Assembly (NCBI GenBank): GCA_015179045.1
Contig: WHUZ01000033.1
Coordinates: 434,001-498,000, forward strand
Direction: 5' to 3'
DNA length: 64,000 bases
DNA from: Kalaharituber pfeilii
Lineage: Eukaryota > Ascomycota > Pezizomycetes > Pezizales > Pezizaceae
In this document: positions 42,033 to 51,197 of the stretch, piece by piece
Position numbering within the stretch: the stretch's first letter is position 1
Layout of the letters: every line of letters begins with the position of its first letter
Made by a program: the position numbers and the translations under genes
The notes under the pieces: model-generated
Database searches by the model: none
The model's input: the letters and a program-made list of their open reading frames with translations, nothing else
Told to the model about the DNA's origin: nothing

Positions 42033-43236
42033 TCAAGGAGCAAATATCAAATAAAATTTCTCCCACCAGTTGAGTTTCCCTTGCAAAGTGATTGCATCCT
42101 GCATGAGCCCATCAAGCCTGAGGTACCTTCCCGGAAACGCCACGGACTCAATGGCAACCTCACCCTGGTCCCCAGCGCGGTGAATTCTGAACTTTTCCCG
42201 CTCACCGCACGAGTACTGGCAATTTACTTTCCCCCCACCAGCCCATGAAAAATCTCCTGGGCCGAGGCCGCATGCATCAGCCCGTATGTACACATTGGGG
42301 AAGCAACTTCCGCGAAAAGCTACAACATCATCCGGATGTCGCTCGAGCTCGAATATTTCCCGCTCATGAACAGCCGTTTGAACATTCACAGTTCCGCCGC
42401 CTCCCTCGCTGAATGTTTTGACACGTGCACCTTTCATACTGACATAACGATTCTCAAAGGCCACTGATCTGATTGCCACGCGGGTTGGTACCAGGGTACT
42501 GCTGATCGTGTCTTTGTAGTTCTTCAGCTCTGTAACCTCATTCAGGCTTTGACGATGTTTTGCAGCCAGCTTATCTAGCTTAGATTGTAGCTGTGATGTC
42601 TGTTCCTCGAGTGCTTTGTGGTCGCGTGCTTTAACCTTCTCCAATTCCTGAATTTTTGACTTCTGGTCCTCAAGTGCTTTATGGTCGCCTGCTCTTAGCC
42701 TCTCCAGTTCTTGAATTCTGTTAGTAAGCTCATATATCCGGTCCTCTTTTGCTCCCAGCTCTTTTTCTGCATTTGCTAGAGCCTCCTGTAGTTCCTGTAC
42801 TGAAGCTCTGTCGGACGTATTTGGAAACTCAAACTCGTCGACGACTGTTCGCTCGGTCGGCATATAGGAAGTTCTTCCTCCCATTTGCCCAAAGAAAGCC
42901 CCAAGGCGAAGGCGTAGCGCATCGTTGTAAGGCTTCCGAGCCTTGAAATTACCAACAAGATTGACATAGTTTCAGTATTTATACATGCAATGTATTCTTT
43001 CACTGAGTCCAAGGTGGCAAGCATATGAAGATGCACTGAAGTCCAAAACCTGAGAAACGCAGAAAAGAAGCACTTACTGAGTTGATTAACTTCACGAAGA
43101 CCAATTGAGGGTCGATGCTTTTGTTCGCAGCATTGCAGAACCAATCCCAGAGGTTATCAAGCATGGGGTCAGTCAAAAAGTCGTCGGATTGGAGGAGATC
43201 ACGGTCGCGTGGTAGATTCTGTGCCGAAGATGCCAT
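42033..43236 (-). CDS. Coiled-coil / beta-trefoil protein, two exons
   Basis: My model joins 43236-43078 and 42941-42033 (minus): 53 + 302 = 355 residues. The splice is GTAAGT...TTTCAAG in phase 0, with a longer intron (136 bases) than elsewhere. The N-terminal region (DRDLLQSDDFLTDPMLDNLW...ARKPYNDALRLRLGAFFGQM) is of unknown fold. Residues about 90-190 form a coiled coil with repeated (K/R)xxDHKALE(D/E)Q units. Residues about 205-355 have the repeating pattern VAIRSVAFENRYVS / VVAFRGSCFPNVYIRA / VAIESVAFPGRYLRL and end WWEKFYLIFAP, as in fascin-like or actin-crosslinking-type beta-trefoils. A carbohydrate- or protein-binding role is inference. A small extra exon in the intron cannot be excluded. 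Confidence 0.7.
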
Positions 43237-43445
43237 GGGTGCTTATTGCTTATTCTAATCTGAAGAAATGGGTTCGGGACCGTTGCTCTCTGAAGAGGTT
43301 TGTGTTTTCTCGTGGTTATGCAATTCGACTATTCTCTCACAACGTTCCGTCAGGCCCCCAATGGCCAAGACGCACCGCTGCGTGAAGATCAGATAACAGG
43401 AAAATCCCAATGCCACACCCCTGCATATCATATTCTGCCGCGTAC

Positions 43446-44755
43446 TCAAAGTTTGCAACGTTCTCCCAGCTCATGGAATAGTAGGAATGGTAGCAATGGT
43501 ACTACCAGTACTATATTACAATACATGAGTAGTAACAGCTTGAGATCTGTAATATAGCACTGTATGCTCCTGTAGTAAGAAACGGTGCATAACTAAGAAA
43601 TTGAGCATTTTCCGGATGTGACAACAAAAAATTCCTGTGAGTGTAAATAGCTTTCAAGGGGGCTCAAATTGAAGCCAGAGCATGGTAGAATATATGGAAT
43701 TATCTTCCGCATATTCATTGAGCCAATTTTTAGGAGATGGGTAGTGACCTATTTGGTATATCCCAAATCCTATGCTAGACATACTCTGAACTGCCAAGTG
43801 TCTATAATCCTACCTAAAATCTTATTTATCTTGATATATACTCTATTACCTATTCTGAGGAAGTGTAGCTAGTTTGGTCATGTTTGGCCACATTATGGAG
43901 TCATCATGGCTATAGAGTAAACAGCCTGCCTATGTTAGTTAGGGATGCTACACCGTGACTAGTTTTTAGCTACCCAAAACTATTACCCCATACTACAAGC
44001 TATTATAAAATATCTTCTTCTATATATCTTTATCTTTATAGCTTTAGAGAGTATCTACGCATCGGTTGTACTCTATAACAGTGCAGTACTAATATGTACC
44101 TGCATAACCGACAATATACTATTAATATTACAGCTTCACTCTAGATATTAATCTAGATACCTATAGTTTGTGCCGGTTTTGAGACTGTGTATAGCTCATA
44201 TAGCACTACTTGATGATGATGATGCAATTATTACTGTTGCATACCGTATGTGTGTGTTGCTGCATATCTGACATATCTGACATATGCGGGCTGCTCACTC
44301 TACGGTCATGGTGACTCCTTAACATTACCAAACTTTCTATACTTCCTCAGAATAGGTAATAGAATATATGTCAAGATAAATAAGATCTTAGGCAGGATCA
44401 TCGACACTTGGCAGCTCAGAGTATGTCTAGCATAGGATTTGGGATATACCAAATAGGTCACTACCCATCTCCTAAAAATTGGCTCAATGAATATGCGGAA
44501 GATAATTCCATATATTCTACCATGCTCTGGCTTCAATTTGAGCCCCTTGAAAGCTATTTGCACTCACAGAAATTTTTTGTTGTCACATCCGGAAAATGCT
44601 CAATTTCTTAGTTATGCACAGTTTCTTGCTACAGGAGCATACAGTGCTATGTTACAGAACTCAAGCTGTTACTACCCATGTATTGTAATATAGCACTGGT
44701 AGTACCATTGCTACCATTCCTACTATTCTATGAGCAGGGAGAGCGTTGCAGCAAG
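43446..44755. mobile_element. TIR element with giant (about 470-base) inverted arms
   Basis: 43446-43918 and 44293-44755 are inverted copies: TTGCAACGTTCTCCC, AATAGTAGGAATGGTAGCAA, GAGCATTTTCCGGATGTGAC, GAGCCAATTTTTAGGAGATG and TTTGGTATATCCCAAATCC are mirrored with scattered differences. The spacer is about 375 bases and the arms hold no transposase. AAGTT lies outside both ends and may be a 5-base TSD, but the boundary is uncertain by a few bases. It lies about 210 bases upstream of the beta-trefoil gene. Confidence 0.75.
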
Positions 44756-45209
44756 TTGGTATATGCTAGTAGGCGCCAGAGGAGGTTATTTCATAAGGTA
44801 GAGGGGTGAGGCAATTGTAGATGCTGTAGGAGTATCATTTTCACTTTTTTCCCTTCAAATTCAGAATCAGTGCAGTCAATATGGTCTATAATTAATTCAT
44901 CATACATATTAGAAATATATTCTGTGAGATATGCCTGACATTTTGATGTTGGGGAGGGTGCAAAACCGGCGCCAAGGTGCCCAGCGTTACCGGTGTGCAC
45001 ATCGTTACCCATACGGTACTGGTACTCTTGCGGCCATTCGAGTGACATTCATTGCGACGTCGATGTTGAGCTTAATACTAGTAAAACAACTATTTTAAGA
45101 ATTATCTAGGTTATGCCCACAGCCCGTGTAAGCGCTTATGACATAAATGAGAGTATTGAGTTGAATTTCGCATCTCTCTGAGTTCCCATTGATGTGTTTG
45201 CCTTGTAAT
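44756..45209. other. No gene seen; one small frame
   Basis: Minus frame 45048-44791 (85 residues, SLEWPQEYQYRMGNDVHTGN) has fairly ordinary composition but no domain; it could be a gene fragment. Confidence 0.35.
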
Positions 45210-45211
45210 TA

Positions 45212-46607
45212 CAGTGCCTAGGCAAAAGTATCCGTACACTCCCTGAAAAGTCAGTGCTGCATATCGTATAGCAAATCACGTACTGTACTCGAGTTCAAAA
45301 AGTATTGGGAACGGCTGACTAATGCATAAAAATTATGTAATGCATGCGGCTCATATTGCTGTAGAGTGCAACCAAGGCTATAACCCGTGCCCATCCACAT
45401 CATAGTCTTCGCTGTCTGCCCTGGTATTGAATACTTGGTAGTTGCACAAAATGCAAGGGCAAGTAAAATAATAAAGTAGCTCTGCAGTTACGGTCCGGAG
45501 GTAACCAAAGAGAAAAGCTGCAATACTTATCTTGCAATACGCTAATGTACCCTACAAGGCTATTTTCTACCCGTATACGAGATGTACCTAAAACTACGTG
45601 CTTTCATGTACTCCGTACAGTGCTTTTTTTTTTTATTTTTTTATTTTTTTATTTTTTTTTTATATATATCATCACTCGCGTGCCGCCCTGTGGGCTATGG
45701 CGAGATTGAATACATAGGGAATAAAAACAGATAGAAAGATAAACAAGCTAACTACGTCAACCCTGTAGAGAAATTAACTCAGAGAAAAGGATCGCCATAC
45801 TAACTTCGTCACCCCCTTACAGAGATTAAAGTGAGTTTTTGAATGTCCCCGCCCATGTCAGCATGTCCACCAGTGGGTCCCCCCTCGCCGTCTCGTTCCC
45901 GGGTGCTCTCGCCTCCGCCTGACCCCCCGGCCACTTCTGTTCCCATACCCTACATCTCTCCCAAATGTGCGTTGCCATCCCCTCTTCTTCACCGTACCAT
46001 CGGCCCTCTGGACTCTCCGCCTTTTTTTATCTTGAATTTCCAGGAGTTGAGGCCTTTTCCGCCCAGCAGGCCGCCCAACGTGCCCCGTACAGTGCATGAT
46101 TGCAGGAGCTGCCAATGAGAGTTCTGATTTCTGTCAAGCTTGGCTCTAAACTCTCCAGATTTTGATCCTACTGAAGAAAAAAAACCTGGTCTCATGAAGA
46201 AAAGAAACAGGTGCTCAGAGAAAAATCATGACAACCAGTGACATTGGAGGGGGTTGGTTGGGGAATAAGACTACTGTGGATGGGATCAATTGGCACATCT
46301 CTACTCTTTCTGGAATTATGGCTCACTTCATTAGAGCTAAGGATGACATTAGTTATCATGTATAGATATTCTTTCACATAATACTGCATCACTGAATCAT
46401 TTGAACAGTGTTGTGTGGTGGCGGTGCGTAAGGTGCGTAAAGTATGAGTGCGTGCAGGGAGTACGGGTGAACAGGAAGAAATTTTGATTATGCAATATGC
46501 AAGTATTACATGGTTTATGCCGTTCCAATACTTTTCTGAACCAGCACTGGTTTTTCCTGATACTGCATAACTTTCAGGGATCTACAGATACTTTTGCCTA
46601 GGCACTG
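45212..46607. mobile_element. Tc1/mariner-type non-autonomous element
   Basis: The ends CAGTGCCTAGGCAAAAGTAT / ATACTTTTGCCTAGGCACTG are flanked by TA (45210-45211, 46608-46609), the classic Tc1/mariner terminus. A second inverted pair, GTTCAAAAAGTATTGGGAAC / GTTCCAATACTTTTCTGAAC, lies further in. Without the LINE fragment it is about 920 bases and lacks a transposase. Confidence 0.88.
45624..46084 (-). mobile_element. 5'-truncated LINE, tail A, inside the Tc1/mariner element
   Basis: The perfect 11-base TSD CCGTACAGTGC is at 45613-45623 and 46085-46095. A long interrupted poly(T) (with ATTTTTTT slippage) precedes the tail-A hairpin GCCCTGTGGGC. The minus-strand coding remnant is rich in K/R/G (EIQDKKRRRVQRADGTVKKR) and frameshifted. 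Confidence 0.88.
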
Positions 46608-46654
46608 TATCTGCCCTTCGGACCTCGAGTTCAAGTTTAGATATCCTTCATCTT

Positions 46655-46745
46655 CTTTTTTTTTTTTTTTTTTTTTATAATATCATTACTCGCGTGCCGC
46701 CCTGTGGGTTATGGCGAGGTTAGGTACATGTGGAATACAGTAACC
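46655..46745 (-). mobile_element. Tail-A fragment
   Basis: Poly(T), TAATATCATTACTCGCGTGC and stem GCCCTGTGGGT; about 40 bases of 3' UTR follow. No TSD found. Confidence 0.6.
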
Positions 46746-46762
46746 AATAACAAAGAAAAAGT

Positions 46763-47142
46763 ATGAGAACTTTAAGTGCGATGAAGCCTAACTGGGTTTA
46801 TGCTATTCTTGATGATGACCTGTGGCCTTGCCGGAATCAGTCCAAAAAGTGGCTTCTGGACCTCAGAAATTGGAAAGGTTGTATGCAACGAGATGGACTG
46901 TACTGGATTACAATAAATATGAAGGGGTTAAACAAGCTTATGAGCGTGGTATGGTTCTGCAGCCCGCGGGGTTGGCATATTTTTTGTTAATGGATACTGC
47001 TAGAAAAAGAGTAAAAAGGTTTGACCTGCGGATGGAATCTCAGAAGTGCAACGAGGAAGAAGTTGCCGGCGCTAGGTTATGGGACATCTTACACATCGAC
47101 AAGTTGAACTTTGGACTTCCTTTCATGATGACGATATACTAA
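46763..47142 (+). pseudogene. Unidentified coding remnant
   Basis: Frame 46822-47142 has ordinary protein composition (LYATRWTVLDYNKYEGVKQA, AGLAYFLLMDTARKRVKRFD, LHIDKLNFGLPFMM). An overlapping frame from 46763 (KPNWVYAILDDDLWPCRNQS) would join it only by a frameshift near 46840-46880. I do not recognise a family; it looks like the 3' part of a decayed gene. Confidence 0.35.
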
Positions 47143-47617
47143 CCAATACACAAACCCTAACAATCTTGTACAACGCACCGCCAGAGTGGCATATAGTAAC
47201 AATGCCGTTTGCCTTACAAAGAGCTGAAACGGAGCATATATATTAATTCACAATGGTTTTCTCTCAAGTACATCATCTCTCTATAGATAAATTCACATCG
47301 TCCACCTATTGATTTTGCTATTCCTCAATAATCCTTCCTGTAGTATTTGATTATCCAGCCTTCAAGCAAGCTCTTGAACTTGCGCCGGAGCAATTTTTTT
47401 TCAAGTAACAAATGGGTTCCCGTAAATATTTGCTACTGTAGGGGAAATTGTACCTAAGGAACTTGGAATAAATTCTATTGTGGTAGATTACACGATAATA
47501 GCGCTATTAAATAAGGGAGGTTTGAGAAAACAAGGATATAGCTGTTAAAAGAATCGGATAGACAATATATCTTGTTTTTGATAATTTTGCACTAAGTGCT
47601 GAGATTGTTATAGATAG
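47143..47617. other. No gene seen
   Basis: AT-rich, with no frame of note. Confidence 0.5.
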
Positions 47618-47627
47618 CTGGAGTATG

Positions 47628-47724
47628 TTTTTTTTTTTTTTTTTTTTTCACGTGACCCCGCTTGCAACTGTTCGCCATGACAGGCCCCCTGGGTCTAGAC
47701 CCTCAAAGCCGGAGGCAGGCTTGA
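47628..47724 (-). mobile_element. Tail-B insertion with both 3' hairpins
   Basis: 97 bases with TSD CTGGAGTATG (47618-47627, 47725-47734). Besides the terminal hairpin it keeps the upstream pair (AAGCC...GGCTT and GGGT...ACCC), so truncation lies one hairpin further 5' than in the smallest copies. Confidence 0.88.
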
Positions 47725-47734
47725 CTGGAGTATG

Positions 47735-48440
47735 GATTTGCAAATAATTGCTTGCATTGCTGTACTATATTTCTGATAGGTTTGTTGGTGGTAGTTTGCA
47801 GCTGGTTACGATACTATCACGTAGGCAGTGTAAGGGTCGCCCACACGCCGAAAGCTCTTTCTGGAGTAGAAGGAGAATCTAAGCAAGGTACTTTTCACTT
47901 CAAATCAAAAGACGTCTACTAGTTGTTTTCATCCATTTAAACTAAGGTGGGGTGGAAACATGGGAATCCTTGGTACTGTAGATTTCTTGTTTGTCTCGTT
48001 TTGGAAAGTGAACTTATAGAAAGCTTCCTGCTCAAGTAGGAAGCAGATTTACGGTCTGATTGGCGGAGCTCTTACTTTTTGTCAGCCCAGCCTGTGTATT
48101 CACATGCTTACTCGTGGGTACTATCGTCCTCTCGCGAATTGGGTGAGGTTCGTGCACAAGGGTAGCTATTCCTAGGAAGCTAAAGAGCGAAACTATATGA
48201 ATACAAAATCAAATGGAGAAATGAAATTGGAACAAGTACAACTAGAAACATTTACTGGTAACAGTCATAGAAAGATTCAACTTAGAATGTCGATATACGC
48301 AATTTAACAACATCCCGGCTACATCTATACAAGAGGAAGAATTCTGAAAAGACTAGCATCTAAGTTTCGACCTTGCTCAGCTTTCGTTTCCGGCCAGGGA
48401 ATATGGTAGCTGCGTACTGGATTGCCCGGTTCGATCACGG
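47735..48440. other. No gene seen (3' flank of the NLR)
   Basis: No frame of note. The recognisable ankyrin coding ends near 48450 on the minus strand; 3' UTR could lie here. Confidence 0.45.
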
Positions 48441-48449
48441 ATTAATTGA

Positions 48450-49306
48450 GCTATGGTATATGGTGCCCTTTTTCAACTGCCAATGACAGTGGTATTGTGC
48501 CCTTTTTATCGGCCAGATTGATATCTATATCACTTCGGTCGAGTAGTAAGCGAACTATGCCCTCGAGGCGCAATACTTTACCCCAGCTCGTTTTGGTGTC
48601 ATTCCTTTCAACTGCACAGTAGAAGTGGTGTTTTGCCGTTCTTAGCGGCCAGATTGATATCTATATCGCTTCGGTCGAGCAGTAAGCGGACACTATCCTT
48701 ATGACCATTGCAAACTGCCCAGTAGAGTGGTGTTTTTGCCGTTCTTAGCGGCCAGATTGATATCTATATCTCTGTGGTCGAGTAGTAAGCGGACTGTGCT
48801 CTTGTTAACACTCCAACTAGCAGCTGCATAGTGGAGTGGTGTTTTTGCCGTCCTTATCGGCCAGATTGACATCTATATCGCTCCGGTCAAGTAGTAAGCG
48901 GACAGTATCCTCAAAGACCATCTTTAACTGCCCAGTAGAGTGGTGTTTTTGCCGTCCTTATCGGCCAGAATGATATCTATATCGCTATAATCGAGTAGTA
49001 AGCGGACTGTGCTCTCGTTATTTTCTCCATGCAACTGCTGCATAGTGGAGGTAGCGTTTTGCCGTCCTTATCGGCCAGATTGAATATCTATATCACTGCG
49101 GTCGAGTAGTAAGCGGACTGTGCTCTCGTTATTACTCTTTCCAGCTGCATAGTGGAGTGGTGTTTTGCCGTCCTTATCGGCCAGATTGATATCTTTATCG
49201 CTGCGGTCGAGTAGTAAGCGGACTGTGCTCTCGTTATGACTCCAGTTAGCTGCATAGTGTGGTGTTTTGCCGTCCTTATCGGCCAGATTGATATCTATAT
49301 CACTGT
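48450..49306 (-). pseudogene. NLR ankyrin array, 3' part
   Basis: Eight or so near-identical 33-residue ankyrin units (minus strand; TVRLLLDRSDIDINLADKDG, KTPLHYAA) continue the array at 56293-58183. The retroelement TSD ATCTATATCACTGT at 49293-49306 and 56279-56292 proves they were contiguous. Several units have GGCAAAAACACC in place of GGCAAAACACC, a one-base expansion that shifts frame at the same codon, so no frame crosses more than two or three units. The best run is 49328-49068. The last units are more diverged (KGTIPLSLAVEKG) and stops follow near 48450. Confidence 0.85.
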
Positions 49307-50675
49307 TTTTTTTTTTTTTTAATTTCATTAATCGCGTGCCGCCCTATGGGCTTATGGCGATGTATATAGTCACACTAAGAGAAAAGAAATTTAAGTACAT
49401 GGTATTCGGACCGGGACCCTGAGCCTGTCTTATTTCCGGTTTGGCTTCGTATTCCTCCGAATCTCAGCCACCTCCCTCCCAGCCTAACCTTTCCGACCTC
49501 CACCCTTGTCTTTGTATACAACACTATCGAACTTGCCTTTCTTTTCCTTCCTCTTCAAGTGTCGTTTTTTCTTCGCAACCATCTAATGCCCGTAGTCTTT
49601 TTTCTCCCAGTACTTGGTTGTCTTTCTTCCAGCCATTTCCTCACCTTCTCCAGATCCTTCCTGGTGGCAACGCCGTGTATGACTATGCCTGTGGCTCGGA
49701 GGGGGGGTCGGCTGGTGTTGCTTTGTCTGTTTGCGGGGGCTGGATGTTGCGGGGGGCGTGATGGTGCGGGGGGCGGGTGTCGGGGGTCGGTGCGGGGGTC
49801 GGTGTTGGGGTTGCAGGGGCTGGGGAGTCTCCTGCTCTTTCGACCGGGACAGAAGTGTTCTTTCTCGCCTTCTTTTGTCCTCTTTCTCCTTGGGGTTGTC
49901 TTTCTTGGGAGGGTCCGAAGTCGTCGTTGTGGCTCTCTCAGGGGTGGGCTCTTCCGAGAGGAGCACGTAGTAGTTGTGGAGCTTGGGGCTCCCGGTGTTT
50001 CTTCCTCCGGTACGTCCAGGCACGTGATGGGGCTAACCCCAGAGGTGGTGGTGGCGACGCCGGTGGCTCAATGGCCGGGATGTCGATTGTCACGATGGGC
50101 TAAGCCCCAGTGGCTGTGTCGGTTGGCTCGGCTGGTGAGGGCGGGGAAGGCGGTTCTAGTTCGATGTCCTCTAGGAGGTTGTCCGTGAACCTGATCCCTA
50201 TGTAGTCTTTTTATCCCCGGGGGCTTCCGAGTCTTGCTCCTGCCCCATAATATGCCCATTTCCAGAGCTCGCGAGGGTTAGAAAGAAGGGTTTCCCTTCC
50301 CTCGGCGGTCATATCCTCCCAGGGGTAACACTCGAGGCCTCATGTTGCGAGGCGGCGGGTTTCTACCTCTTGGTGCATTGTTTCGTTGTTCAATTGTCGT
50401 TGTTCGATTGGCTGTGTAGTGCTTATCCGGGAGTGCCTGTTGGATCTTGGCGTCGACGTGGTGTGGTTGATGTGTTGTGCAACGGCGGTGGTGAGCTGAA
50501 AATTCCTCGAAACTTCACCCTCAGGGGGAAAATTGCGCTATCGGTTTTTTTGAGGATAAAAATTAGATCAAACGACTCAGCTCGCTGAGCGCTTTCGATC
50601 TATGTAGATTTCAGCGGGGGGGACGTTGTGGTTGTGGAGTTGCTTCCAAACGCTCGTCCTGAGGTGGTTGTTGTC
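49307..50675 (-). mobile_element. Full-length gag-only retroelement G2, tail A
   Basis: A 14-base TSD, ATCTATATCACTGT, is at 49293-49306 and 56279-56292; its last six 5' bases (56273-56278) lie beyond the copia insertion. It is about 1375 bases: leader with the hairpin (50563-50601), gag ORF, tail A (49307-49362). The gag frame is broken. 50023-49583 gives an N-terminal and P/Q-rich linker part (PQPLQPQHRPPHRPPTPAPR). The C-terminal domain (VIHGVATRKDLEKVRKWLEE, TTGIRWLRRK) follows in another frame. Its leader is clearly homologous to G1's, yet G1 ends in tail B. Confidence 0.85.
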
Positions 50676-51019
50676 TGTTAGAAACCATGAGCCAAACACA
50701 CGCGAAACAGTCCGAGCGAAACAGTCCGAGCGAAACAGTCCGAGTGTGTAAAACATCCGAACATCCGCGATGGTCTAAGCACTCCGAACATCCGCGATGG
50801 CCTAAGCACTCCGAACATCCGCGATGGCCCAAACACTCCGGACTGAGTATTCCATATTAGGCAGTCCAAATACTTAGCTGTTCTGTTCACTGGTTTTGTA
50901 TGCAACTTCGTGTTATAGAGTTTTTGTATATATATGGGCTCTGGAAGCCCCGTCCTTGATTGATCATTAGAATCGAATACACACATCTCTGAGCCTATTC
51001 CTCTGTACTCCTTTTCACA
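50676..51019 (+). repeat. Copia 5' LTR
   Basis: Starts TGTTAGAAACC and ends CCTTTTCACA. It contains three 14-base repeats (CGAAACAGTCCGAG) and three repeats of about 27 bases (CATCCGCGATGG...ACTCCGAA), which are possible enhancers. A TATATATATGGG box at 50930-50941 is a candidate promoter for transcription of the element. Confidence 0.93.
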
Positions 51020-51033
51020 GGTTATGAGCCCGG
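51020..51033 (+). promoter_or_regulatory. Primer-binding site, half tRNA-Met type
   Basis: GGTTATGAGCCCGG directly follows the 5' LTR. It is complementary to CCGGGCTCATAACC, the anticodon stem-loop (CAU) of a methionine tRNA and not its 3' end. Priming by a 5' half of initiator tRNA-Met is known for Drosophila copia and yeast Ty5; the same is inferred here. Confidence 0.75.
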
Positions 51034-51197
51034 ACTGTGCAATATAGTCCACCGCATTTAAGTCGCACTTTTTCACACACTTGCACTCCTCGCTCACATT
51101 CCTCGCTTGCACTCCTCGCTCGTGCTCCTCGCTTCTCGAATCCCTCGAGCTCACCTGCTCTCCACGTCTACTACTGCAAACATCAAATCATCCTACA

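Noticed and set aside
43669..44563. Pair of near-identical frames (67 and 85 residues) on opposite strands
   Set aside because: They are the two arms of the long-TIR element, not duplicated genes.
49559..50188. 209-residue plus-strand frame
   Set aside because: Antisense to the gag-only element G2; G/S/L-rich shadow of its P/Q-rich linker.
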